Positions 1 to 9,678 of a DNA stretch of 35,543 nt are shown here, piece after piece. Origin of the DNA: Bondarzewia mesenterica (Eukaryota; Basidiomycota; Agaricomycetes; Russulales; Bondarzewiaceae). Under the pieces are notes generated by a model. It did not search any database. It was not told where the DNA came from and saw nothing but the letters and a program-made list of their open reading frames with translations. Position 1 is the stretch's first letter. Every line of letters begins with the position of its first letter. A program made the translations under genes and the position numbers. Location: NCBI GenBank assembly GCA_004802705.1, contig SGPL01000354.1, positions 1 through 35,543 on the forward strand. Direction: 5' to 3'.

Positions 1-182
1 ATTTTCCACCAGGTCCAAGAGACATCTTTGAGCTCCCTGTCAGTCAGATTGTAACTACAGAGATTGCAATAAGGGTGCGTGGTCACGCCTACTGATTTCT
101 GCTCTGGGTTCTTTAGAGGGTGTGTGTTTTCTCTTTTCCACCTATGGCTTGAGCTTATTGCTACATTTATAGCATTGAGGGT
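1..182. other. Left edge, unassigned
   Basis: No complete gene is visible. One short open stretch at about 3-52 (plus strand) reads FPPGPRDIFELPVSQI. It could be an exon remnant of the alcohol-oxidase-like relic that follows, but I cannot place it in the family. Confidence 0.3.
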
Positions 183-393
183 GTGAAGCTACTCATATGG
201 GGGTACAAGTTGATGCGCGAGGTGCTCAATGGATACCCATCTTTTGGGGTGAGTACGCACAGCTGCATCCCACATTCACACCCGGGAGCAAGACGGCATT
301 GCTCAAGTGCATCTCTCGATCAACGTGCCCAATGTGGTGTATTTAGAAGAGGACGATCGTGCGATCGAGGCTTACATGTGGCCTTTTGGTGAG
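183..393 (+). pseudogene. GMC oxidoreductase (alcohol-oxidase-like) relic
   Basis: The C-terminal part of a glucose-methanol-choline (GMC) alcohol-oxidase-type FAD enzyme is recognisable only by changing frame twice within 210 bases. Frame one gives YKLMREVLNGYPSF, frame two gives GEYAQLHPTFTPGSKTALLK, and frame three gives INVPNVVYLEEDDRAIEAYM. In order these correspond to family segments of the type YK..RE..R.P.F, RGE...HP.F.PGS and YTEEDD.AIE.YV, which precede the conserved TTWH...GT active-site block. That block, with the catalytic His, is not found downstream. The two frame changes and the loss of the His block make this a dead fragment. Family assignment is by recalled similarity only. 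Confidence 0.5.
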
Positions 394-1379
394 TGCCTGC
401 CCATCTCTTTATGAATCACTGTTGAATCGAATTATAGAGTGCTTCTTTTAACCTCCTTGCTAGTTATCAATGCATCTCGCACCCTACGCACCCTCCATCA
501 GATGCAAAGGATCAGTGCCTCAACTGTCCAGCCTCACCTAGTTTACGAATGCAGGTGTCCCTAGCAAATCTCTTATCACTCCTACTCCAGTTTCAGTTCA
601 GACGACGAGTGGTATGCAAGGCATCATTCAGCTGATTGCCATCCCCGTGTTCAAGAGCCTGAGCTTCCTGACTGTCAGGAGTTGAAATGCACTACCTACA
701 CCCAGGGGCAAGGCCATTGAGAAGATCAAGAAACCATCTGATGAAGCCGAGCTAGGTGAAGAGGATGAGAAGTCTATCACTATCATCGACAATGGCACTC
801 TGCACATCTATTTGCCTCACCAATGTCAGCTGCTGTACTTACCCCCAGCATTGCTGTGAGTGGGTACTAAACACCCGCCCGACCATGTGCTCTGTAGCCA
901 GGTATATCAAGAGACACATCCTCTCCCCCCTCACTCGAAGCCATCGTATTTAATTGAACCCACTCAAGGTGGACACAATATGCACATGAGCACTCCTTAG
1001 CATGGCCCTTGCAATCTCCTCATTTCATTTTCTCTCATACTCCTTTCCGACTTGACTAGATTCATCTGAACTCAGTCTTAAGTCTCGCATCCTATTATGT
1101 CCCAAGCTCATGTCCCTTTTCCCCTTCACTCTCTTCACCTGGTCCCTATCCTGTTGCCATCTTTTGTCTGCCAGCAAATATCTTCAGCAACTCACCCAGT
1201 CAATGATGGACCACTCTATAAAGAATATTATACCCTATGCTGGGACCTGCAATCCCCCTCGTTGTGTCAACCATTCCCAAATGATAAAATCTGAGAGACC
1301 ACCATCCATTCTCACCATGGCCATACCCGACAGATGTCCACCAGCAGCAAAGATGCTAAGAGGTGCTGATGAAGAATCA
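394..1379. other. Degenerate sequence, no supported gene
   Basis: No intact gene is visible. A short coding-like stretch at about 711-825 (plus strand) contains KAIEKIKKPSDEAELGEEDE in one frame, and nothing flanks it that allows assignment. Short open frames at 1097-1475 have no recognisable motif and may be upstream debris of the bHLH relic. Confidence 0.35.
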
Positions 1380-1970
1380 GAGGCATCTGCTGCAGCTTAC
1401 TCAAAGCACCGTAGCCGCAGGCTGTCCACTTTATTGCACACTACTTGCGAGTCGATTTGGAGGCAAAACCATTAGAGGATTGAGAAGGCTAGATGGATGA
1501 AGATTAATAACATGCTCGCTACCCTACGTGAGCTCATTCAAGCTGGTATCAGACAAGGAGATGTAGCTGAGGATGATGACAATGATAAGGATGAGTATTT
1601 GGAGGGGAAGAAGAAGCAGAGAGAGAAAAAGCAGGATGAGAAGGAGAAGGAGTTTAAGTTGGAGGTGCTGGAGAAGACCATTGCATATGTCAAGGAGCTT
1701 AAGGAAAAGGTCAGGCTTCTCGAGGAGACACCTTGCGTTAAGTACACCACATGGGCAGATAACTTTCCACAATGCTAACGGAGTCAGAAGAGAAAGTGCA
1801 TCGAGGAGGACGAGGATAAAGATGAGTCTGTCCAAGACATCGAGATCAATCTGTCTTCGCATTCACTCACCGGTCGTGGTGAGGATTATCAGTATGAGAA
1901 GGGAGTTAAACCGCTGAAGGGATCAAAATACACGGTGATGGAGATGTGCCGAGGGTTAGCATCCTGATGG
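1380..1970 (+). pseudogene. Decayed basic helix-loop-helix (bHLH) protein gene
   Basis: A bHLH fold is readable at about 1476-1730. The end of the basic region plus helix 1 reads RIEKARWMKINNMLATLREL, where the family usually has IERRRR.KIN..L..LR.L. A long acidic and lysine-rich loop follows, then helix 2 with EFKLEVLEKTIAYVKELKEK and VRLLEE. Such long charged loops are usual in fungal bHLH proteins. A TAG lies directly upstream of the basic region (1473-1475), and the downstream stretch with CIEEDEDKDESVQDIEI at about 1798-1848 is in another frame. The gene therefore looks broken. Intact members would be nuclear DNA-binding dimers. The assignment rests on pattern only. Confidence 0.5.
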
Positions 1971-2620
1971 ATCCAGCAAGGGCAGGAGGTTTAAGAGCAG
2001 CCCACTCGTCAGTGGGCTGAGGCTGTTAGTAAAGATGAAAGTTTGAATGCATGTGATGAAGAGAATGTGAAGGAAGGTGGATATTTGATAAGAGGGATAA
2101 GGTAAGACCAAATAAGGATATGAAGGTCTTTATTGGACAAATTATAGATAGATTTATATAAATATAGCAAATTTACATAGATCTTTGTCAATTTAAAAAG
2201 ACAGTGCTGTAATTAGCATTTGATTTGTGGTAGATTTCAGCTCTATTTATCTCTATCTATCTATCCCTTTTTAACTAGATCTAGAAACTAGAAATTATTA
2301 GATTTAAGAATATCTAATAGAATGTATAAGATTCTATGAGATAGTTATACTATATCTAACTATATAGTGGTAAATTTAGCTAGACAGTATTATATTTATG
2401 TATATTTTGCTAGATGTAAGAAGATCTTGCTATATTTATAAAGATTGTTACTATCAGAGGTAATTTTATCTAATGCAGACTATTAAAGAAGAAGGATGCT
2501 GTATAAGTTGAGATTTACTTTAATATGAATTTATTAAAGGGTCTGATTGAATTTTAAAATAAAGTTAAAAAGAGGTGGGAATCATTCATGCTGTGCAATG
2601 CAGCAGCCCTCTCCTAACAA
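1971..2620. other. AT-rich intergenic or repeat-derived DNA
   Basis: The stretch is strongly AT-rich with TATC-type simple repeats (about 2243-2264) and stop codons in all frames. I see no gene or recognisable element. Confidence 0.5.
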
Positions 2621-2713
2621 ATCCAGCCAACTTTACCTCTTAACTCTCCATAGGGACTGGCAGTAAACATCAGCACTTAATTCTCGGCAAGCACCATGCG
2701 CACTCAACGCGTT
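2621..2713 (+). repeat. Left arm of a 93-bp diverged inverted repeat
   Basis: This arm matches the reverse complement of 3736-3828 at 78 of 93 positions without gaps. All 15 differences are transitions (C/T or A/G). The two arms bracket the RecQ-like helicase relic. I cannot tell whether they are terminal repeats of a mobile element or two independently inserted copies. Confidence 0.75.
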
Positions 2714-2759
2714 ATGCAAACTTCTTGCAGTGGGACAGTAAACACAAATTTTCACCTCA

Positions 2760-3665
2760 TATATCACAACACTCATTATATCAGATGAAAAATTCCACTC
2801 TGTAATTTAGGCTTTAGACAATGTTCATCTGACTATTGCACAATTTCTCGCTGCCTTAATAGATAGTCCTGAAAACTAAGTCAAACAAGATGCTATCTGG
2901 GATGTTGGAAAAAGATACACCAGATCATGTTTGATTATCCTGAGAGGGCGATTATTTGAGCGATGAAATAGAGTTGTCTGGTGGGGGTGGAGGTTCAGGG
3001 TCTTTTCACAGAAGATAAAATTGACAGAGGGATAGTGGCAGAAGTGGCAAGGACTGGCAAGGACAAGAATTGAGGGGGGAAGCAGGTATCGAAGATGGCC
3101 GATGTCCTAATATTCCTGCCAGAACCCACCCCATTGATCCACACAATGAGCCTCGTCCACTACCAACTTGACAAGTCTCGAGATGAGAGGCTTCTTCTTC
3201 AGCATTTCTTCAAAGCCCTTGAGATCGGACATGAGGATTTCTGGATTGGCAATGACAACTCTGTATTTACACATTGTAATATCCTTATGATATATAAAGA
3301 GATAAGTGATAAATTTTCACATAAGAGAGAGAATGACAGAGTCACCTTCAAATTATCTTCAGTAGCATTATTACTGGTGAGAGTTATAGCTCGTATCCTC
3401 TTGCTATCAAGAAACTGTACATTTTAATCACCCAAGAAGTTAAGGGCAGTCACAATAATTAAGATGGCTTTAGAGTTAAAGAGAAGAGGAAGCCAGAATG
3501 TTAGGGTCTTTCTGTCACCAGTAGCCACGATGGATATTATGTTGGTCTTTCTTAAAATGAGTGCTGCACTAATCTCAAGCTGCCAGAGATATGATGATTG
3601 ACCCAGCTGCTTCTTGGCAGTTGTCAGATCTCACTGAGGGACAGAATACCGTTCCGTGAAAAGGA
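2760..3665 (-). pseudogene. RecQ-type DEAH helicase relic
   Basis: Read on the minus strand, the core of a RecQ-family helicase is clear. From about 3648 to 3346 one frame gives YLWQLEISAALILRKTN, a degenerate Walker A (VATGDRKTLTFWLPLLF), IIVTALNFLGD and RIRAITLTSNNATEDNLK. A 61-nt intron (3285-3345) with GT and AG ends follows. The second exon gives DITMCKYRVVIANPEILM, the DEAH box in VVDEAHCVDQWG, and motif III in LATSATIP. In-frame stops are TGA near 3631-3633, TAA at 3424-3426 (expected CAA) and TAG at 3107-3109. After about 3000 the similarity continues in other frames. The Walker A lacks the usual GSGKT. Intact RecQ enzymes unwind DNA 3' to 5'; such genes are often amplified and subtelomeric in fungi. 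Confidence 0.8.
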
Positions 3666-3735
3666 CACTGCTGAGAAGCTGACAGAGGCATGCCAGTACT
3701 AGGCATATCAAACACGTCAAAAAATGCAGTCAATG

Positions 3736-3828
3736 GATGCATTGAGTGCACACGGTGCTTGTCGAAAATTAAGTGCCAACATTTACCGCCAGTTCCTATG
3801 GAGAGTTGAGAGGTGAAGTTGGCTGGAT
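3736..3828 (-). repeat. Right arm of the 93-bp inverted repeat
   Basis: This is the partner of 2621-2713. In its own orientation it begins ATCCAGCCAACTTCACCTCT at position 3828. It lies about 70 bases upstream of the recognisable helicase sequence on the minus strand. Confidence 0.75.
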
Positions 3829-6345
3829 TAGGGTATTTTTTTTTTTCAGAGATCACATGATTTATTTTTTCCTGACAAAAAAACATTGCTATTGCCCTAG
3901 CAATTACTCTCTACTTGAAATAGGGACTGGGTAGGAGTCTGGGTTGAATGCACCCTTGAAATGATGCCAAATACTGATAAACTACATACATAGATGCAAA
4001 CAATTTATATATAGATACAAATAAACCTCTGCCAGCTATATTGATATAGCACACAATGCTGGCTGAGGCACACACAGAGGAACAAGTGTACTTTCCCAGA
4101 AGTCTGCCAAATGCCAATGCCATTCTATGCAACATCTGTATTGCTGCTATCTTGCCGACACCTGCTAGCATGTGCTACATTTGCAGATGTCTTGCCGATA
4201 CTGCTAATGTCGTGGCTGTCTTGCTGAAACTATGTCAGTTGTTATCATTGTAAAATAGTACATCAGTATTATACCTCTAATCAGGCAACTCACTAGTAGT
4301 ACTCACTACTCAAGCATGTGACCTTAGTCTGTACTCTGTACTCCTGCTGCTCATTCTGCCCCTTATTCTGTACTCAAGCAGCACTATGTTTGTACTCTGG
4401 TCTGGTGCTAGTTCTCGAGATGGGGTTTATTTAATTAAATACTAAATTTGGTGGCACCCTATTACCCCTGAGAATGTCATGAAATTAAAATTTTTAGGTT
4501 ATATGGTGCTCGCCACTCATGACTACTTTTGTACAGTGGCCAATCTGGTCTGAAGAAAAATAAATCTATATATATGCAATAAAAATGACAGATAGTTAGA
4601 GCTCAGCACTCAATGCAGAGTTGAATAAAAGCAAGTTACTATTGCAACACCCCACCCCGTCAACATTACTCATTGACTAGTAGATTTTTATGTAGGATGG
4701 AGATGGGGTAATCACGTGATATATACTATATTAGGAAGTTATTACATAATATAGTCAAATTAAATTATATATCTCTGTCAAGTTTGAGCTACAGAAAAAT
4801 TGGTCTTACAGAAAGTTTTTACTCATCAAAAGGAGCATTTCTGTCGAAGGAATAAAAAATCAAGTGAAATCTCAGTGAGTCATATCAGTTGTACAAAAGT
4901 AGCGATAACTAAGTGGTGAGCACCATAGTGTTCAAGGGGACTAGCAGGCTCCTGTGACTATGTCACAGCATATTACAGAGTTGAGAACAGATAATTTAGA
5001 TGTTTTTGTTAGGATTACAAGCTGATGCTGGAGTAGCACGTCGGCTGTAGTGTTTTTCACATTGTATGTTTTCTCCTTGATGTTTGATCCAGATGCCACA
5101 GCGTGATGTCCATTCCATTCTTACTTACCTTTCTGTTTGAGCTATGGCTGACTAGTTCACTGCCCGCTCATTCTCTACACTGTATAGTTCTGGGATTTAC
5201 AGTTAACTTCTGGTTGAATCTTATTTACAGTGTATATAAAGCTTGCATACTGAGTTTTTATCACCTCAGACTCTTATTCACGTGAGGTATGCACGAGACT
5301 GAGGTGAGCTATCTTTACCTTACTTAACTACTACTTAGTTTGTTTACAAGGTTTCTTTACCTAGACATTGTATCTTTGCTAGATAACTTATAGACTCTTG
5401 TTCACGTGACATCAGAGAAAATACAACCTGTAAATAACATGTAATAATGATTCATAACAGCTAATTCTAAAATTCCGGTTATTAGTTATCCCTCCTTGAT
5501 AACCGATGTGTTATTACTTGATAATCCATTGCCAACAAAGCATGGCTTTAATATTTAATGCAATATTAAAATTAATTCCGACTTTTTCTCTTTTTTCATT
5601 TATGCCATCTGCCAGGTTTAAACCTAAGGCCCTTTTCATTCCACTTTTCTGGCAAACCTTACTTACTCTTTTAACCACTACACCATTCTATCNTATAATT
5701 TNTNCCTCAATATNTTNCTTTATAGAGCTCAAACTGACTTATACTTACTTTTTTTTATATCTGCTTGCTATCAATGGCTACTGTNATTTCTCATGCATTA
5801 ACCCTATNCATATTATACATCATCAGAAAGCTATTAATGAGAAGAGTTCAGATTTGATATTTTTANTTAAAAAACTGCTTTGACTTAACNAATAAATGCA
5901 AAAACTTCATCAAATGCTGTGTNTAGTAAAAACTGCTTTTANAACAGTTGATCAGCTGTAAAGTTTTTTGTATATTGCTCAATATTATTCTACATTAGCT
6001 TTATTTATTAAGATTTTGCTTACAAGTAGCTTCAGTTAATCATGTGTGATCAATATCAATTATGCAACATGCTTANAGTGAGGTTGTGCATATCATCATT
6101 TTAAACTGATGTTAATATTTATATTGCTTATAAATGATATTTATATAAGTTTNATATTAAAAAATCACATTTTAACTTAAAAGAATGTTCCATCATTCAC
6201 TGTTTATATGGTAAAAAAAAATTAGCTTTCAATTACATATTAATTAGATTAAATTATAATTTGAAAATTTGAATAACTAAAAATTACAATAATTACAACA
6301 ATTATATACAATTACATGTTATTTGCATGTTAGAGTTTTCCTGAT
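3829..6345. other. AT-rich repeat graveyard
   Basis: No gene is supported. The stretch has stops in all frames, small internal repeats and ambiguous bases. About 4148-4240 holds two or three imperfect copies of a CTTGCCGA-type unit. An imperfect inverted repeat at about 4503-4535 and 4899-4934 (TATGGTGCTC ... CTACTTTTGTACA) and an 18-bp near-repeat at 5268-5285 and 5392-5409 suggest retroelement debris. I could not define a complete LTR, a primer-binding site or a polymerase motif. Bases 5693-6152 contain about a dozen N, consistent with a collapsed or poorly resolved repeat. Confidence 0.5.
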
Positions 6346-6465
6346 GTGGTCTCTGTCTATGAGACTTGTCTGCTCTGTACGGATCGAACAGCATCCAAGC
6401 TGGCACACTCAGTAAGTTGTTTACGTACATTCAACGTGATCTACTTAGGTCAGAATATTTACAGG

Positions 6466-6884
6466 TATTTAATAGGCCCCATGAAGCTCACGCCAAGGTT
6501 GCTCGGTCGAAACCCCCAAAATCGGGCTTAAAATACGCTATCTTTTAGGTCAGAAATACACTATATTCGGGAGGGGTCATCACGTTTATCACGTTTCATC
6601 ACGTTATATAACGCCGGTTCTCCTCGTTGTTTCTCATTGTTTCTGGCCTTTATTCTGCTAGTGCAGGAAAGGCAACAAATTTACAAGCTGACGGATGAGA
6701 TCTCGAAATTATTTTGCTGCAAACTGATGTCAAATATGCTATCTGCCGGGAAGGATCAGCCTTTTTTGGCCAGTTTTGGTTCTCAAATACACTATGTTCC
6801 AGGGAGAAAATAGCCAAATTTCACCATTAAATACGCTATTTTTCCAGGCAACCTTGGTGTGAGCTTCATGGGGCCTTATTTAAT
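6466..6884. mobile_element. 403-bp MITE-like element with 8-bp target-site duplication
   Basis: The element spans 6474-6876. Its ends form terminal inverted repeats of about 33 bp that begin AGGCCCCATGAAGCTCAC and differ at three positions. It is flanked by a perfect 8-bp direct repeat, TATTTAAT, at 6466-6473 and 6877-6884. There is no room for a transposase, so it is non-autonomous. An 8-bp duplication is typical of hAT and P superfamily transposases; the AGGCCCC end is not a textbook hAT terminus, so the superfamily stays open. Inside are five direct copies of AAATAYRCTAT (starting at 6531, 6554, 6732, 6785 and 6829). Confidence 0.85.
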
Positions 6885-7018
6885 ACATGCGCGAATCCTA
6901 TGTTAGAAGCCTGAATGAAATCTATGAAAAGAGACGCGCAGGCAAGAGACCTCAGGCTTGACCCGAATTCCAGTTTGCCTTAAGTATACCCCTCCCTTGT
7001 AACCTCGTACCACAAAGG

Positions 7019-7318
7019 TACTGTACCATTCCGACCAATTCATGCTTGAAAATGACCCATGTGATAAGTTTCAAGTTCATCCATTTATTTGGGGTAAGGT
7101 ATGACTGTGATAAGAGGATAATTTCATTCCCAGTCAAAATTTTGTGACTCCAGCCACACCACATTAGGTGTGTGTCATGAAATTTTGTGACACTCGCTAG
7201 ATGACAACTGTCAAATGGTTTCATATAGGCTTGATGTGATGTGTGACACCCCCCAAAATTTCGTTCCACCAGCACCCTTGTGATATGTGATAAATGAATT
7301 GGTCAGAATGGTACAGTA
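7019..7318. mobile_element. 296-bp MITE-like element with TA duplication
   Basis: The element spans 7021-7316 and is bounded by TA dinucleotides at 7019-7020 and 7317-7318. The two ends are inverted repeats of 23 bp with one mism- atch, beginning CTGTACCATTC and continuing to CCAATTCAT. TA duplications are the hallmark of Tc1/mariner-type transposition. No transposase is encoded, so it is a Stowaway-like non-autonomous element. A stray copy of the inner terminal 12-mer GGTCAGAATGGT lies just outside at 7346-7357. The element lies only 144 bp from the 403-bp element. Confidence 0.8.
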
Positions 7319-7522
7319 TCCACCTGGCATCATATGTTCTAAGATGGTCAGAATGGTCATCTTTACAAACCTGAATGAGCTACGAATCCTTGAAAAGTCT
7401 TAGGGAAAAAGCCATGGATTTCTCGGCATTTGCCGTACCTTTATACTGAACAAGTACCAAATGTGTTTGCATTCCAGCAGCAGATCTTGAGCTTGATAAC
7501 CGATCTGAAGGCTTCTATCTAC
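7319..7522. other. Spacer, unassigned
   Basis: Apart from the extra copy of the terminal 12-mer at 7346-7357, which sits within a short AAGATG...CATCTT palindrome, I see nothing definable here. Confidence 0.4.
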
Positions 7523-7885
7523 TTAACATCTGTTGCATCTCAGACTTGCCTTGGACTTCACATTGTCGTACTCACCCACTGTCGACTTTCGCTCTTTCCC
7601 GTCGTACTCGACCATGACTGGTACCTGGGACAGTTCTCCCTCATCTTCTGAGGATAATGTCACACCATCCAGTGAAATTGTTAAATATCCATAGTCAGAG
7701 GACGCGGACAGCTGGTCCCTGAGGATAGATCTGTCACGGCACGAGATGTCCGATGTTGTGAACATGGTGGCTGATCTAGTTCATTATTTTTCCTTTGCCC
7801 TCCGAAAGGCATCATTGGACTCGTCCACCGCCAGCCAATTCGTGAAGGACATAGCACGCACAGTGGATCTGAACAGAGGCTTATG
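7523..7885 (-). pseudogene. Possible fragment of an unrecognised minus-strand gene
   Basis: Two adjacent minus-strand stretches have protein-like composition. The upstream one (about 7885-7790) includes FRSTVRAMSFTNWLAVDESN and ends in TAA. The second (7765-7523) is acidic and includes SLDGVTLSSEDEGELSQVPV. Near its end a well-formed intron signal (GTGAGT at about 7577 down to CAACAG at about 7532) would splice onto an immediate stop, giving a natural C-terminus. I do not recognise the family, and I cannot join the two stretches by a normal intron. The opposite strand also has an open frame here (7746-8012), so the strand call is uncertain. Confidence 0.3.
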
Positions 7886-8701
7886 CTTCATAATCTTACA
7901 TAATAATGATGATGCTGTACTGCGTCCCACCTATTGTGATGACTATGTCTTTTCTTTTCTTTTTCGATTATGTAACTTACTTAGTCATCTATATCACGAG
8001 GGGGTTAATTAGCCTTGTGACGCATTGCCCTATGATAAGAGAGGACTGGATACCTGCAGACTCAGACAAGGGGCTAGACTTAGTCTTAGAAAATCCACTA
8101 GTCATACCGGCTGATCTTGGCTTAGCCAAACTGGGGCCTAGATGCATATTTATAGATTATCACATATTATGGCACATGATCAGTTACATGATACTTACTT
8201 TACTTACTCATACTTGGCTGACTGATGTATGCACTGACTGATGCATGCTCAGCCTTGATTACTAATACATCGAGTTGGCTGACTGATGCATGGACACACT
8301 GCTTAGCAGACAGGGTTTACTAGACCTGCTTTAAGCATACTTACATATTTATGCTGTGGCGCAGCACCTGTGGTACCCCAGTTTTCAGCACTTGGAAATT
8401 CGCTACAGGTAAGCTCGCCGTGATGGGATCATTCGAGTTTCTTGTTTCAGAAGTAGAAGTGATAGAAGATGAGACACAGATTTGAATGATGGAAGAGGAA
8501 GACATAAGGCTCTGGAACGAATGTGGGTTTGTGGTATAAGGAGTGAAGATAGATTTTGAGTGTTTTTATTCTAAAGCAATGAGCGACTCACATTGCTCTT
8601 CATTCGTTAGCTGAGTTATGGCATTTCGGCTAATTTTTCTACATGTTTATGGCCAAAACTGTATTTGGGCATGACAACGCATCTTCGTTCCTTCATGGCA
8701 G
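7886..8701. other. Degenerate spacer before the DUF6532-like relic
   Basis: No complete gene is visible. About 8214-8232 and 8273-8291 repeat TGGCTGACTGATG. Short coding-like pieces at about 8357-8409 (ending at a GTAAG) and 8451-8530 (containing MMEEEDIRLWNECGFV) could be upstream exons of the gene that follows, but stops separate them. Confidence 0.35.
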
Positions 8702-9600
8702 GAGTCTATGGGCACCCTCATCAACCCATGGGATACCTCCGACATGGTCAGCCAGCTGCAAATGCTATGGAACGGTGTGTTCAACTTTGTGCCTCACACC
8801 GTTTCTGCTCACGGTGATCCCGTTCATTTCCTCGTAAGTGACCACATTTTGCGTCAACGTTTTCATTCTTGAAATTGCTTTCATTAGATTATGCAGCGAA
8901 CATATGAATAGTGCAATGGATTTACGATTGCTGCCGCCGCCACCGTAGAAGCATACTGGGACAGCGATAAGGCATATGAGACTGCTGGTGAGCAGGCGGA
9001 GTATGCCGCGTGGGCTATCGGGTATCATGTGCCATTTCTATGGGGAAGCATAAACGATACCGATCCCATGAATCCGGTAAGTCGCCTTTGATATTTGAAT
9101 GCAGGTCAATAACGAAAAGTGTAACAGGTATTCAGCGAGGCATTTCAAACGCTGTGGGTATATATGGTTTTCGCGCACCATCTATCCGCACTCGGTGGCC
9201 TTGCGAGCGAATACATGTCCCACAAGATGCCCGTCGGTGCTCTCATTCTGACTGCAGTCGCAGTAGATCCTTCTGTTGTACATGTATGGGAGATGTACTA
9301 ATCTGACTGCTTTTACAGCTCGAACATGCATTAAGCATGTGGACAACAGGAAATCTCAAGAGACATGATGTCAAGTCCGAAAACACATTCTTCGAGACGA
9401 ACTGGGGTGAAAAATCAGCAGAATACTCACTCTCCATTCAACAGCTTCCAGCAGCGTCCTGGGAGGTTATCAAGATGAACTCGTTGAAGTACATGCGCTC
9501 GCACAAAGGAGGCACCCTTATTCGAGCATCCGAGGCAGTGGCTGCTGGAAATCTGTCTGTGCGCGGATCCATTGTTGACAGGGATCGGTACCAGGAGTAG
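8702..9600 (+). pseudogene. DUF6532-like basidiomycete protein gene, broken by TAG
   Basis: Four exons of a lineage-specific protein splice together well: 8702-8833, 8888-9076, 9128-about 9260 and 9319-9600. Introns are 54, 51 and about 56 nt with GT-AG ends. Recognisable segments are WNGVFNFVPHTVSAHGDPVH, AAWAIGYHVPFLWGSI, MPVGALILTAVA and LSMWTTG. The last two resemble the P...AL.LT.......W.TG signature that I recall from DUF6532 proteins, whose function is unknown. An in-frame TAG at 8909-8911 (probably from TGG) interrupts exon two, and no start codon or upstream exon is secure. The end of exon three is ambiguous: GT at 9261 or a later GT giving a 35-nt intron. The C-terminal 94 codons are open to the TAG at 9598-9600. 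Confidence 0.6.
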
Positions 9601-9678
9601 CGTGCACCGTGATCCGGCCTATAAGTTAGTTGGTTCATATATTGTAGCTGTCTGCTGGGTCCTGCGCAGTGCGCACGT

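Noticed and set aside
1524..1862. Minus-strand open frame rich in Leu and Ser
   Set aside because: It is antisense to the bHLH relic; its hydrophobic composition is the complement of Lys/Glu codons.
3095..3427. Plus-strand open frame of 110 codons
   Set aside because: It is the antisense shadow of the RecQ-like helicase relic, whose motifs are on the minus strand.
4630..5000. LTR retrotransposon on the minus strand
   Set aside because: A TGTAATATGCTGTGAC start near 4973 looked LTR-like, but no second LTR, primer site or polymerase domain could be matched.
8107..8140. Protein-kinase-like ADLGLAKLG
   Set aside because: The short chance match has no HRD, APE or other kinase motif nearby.
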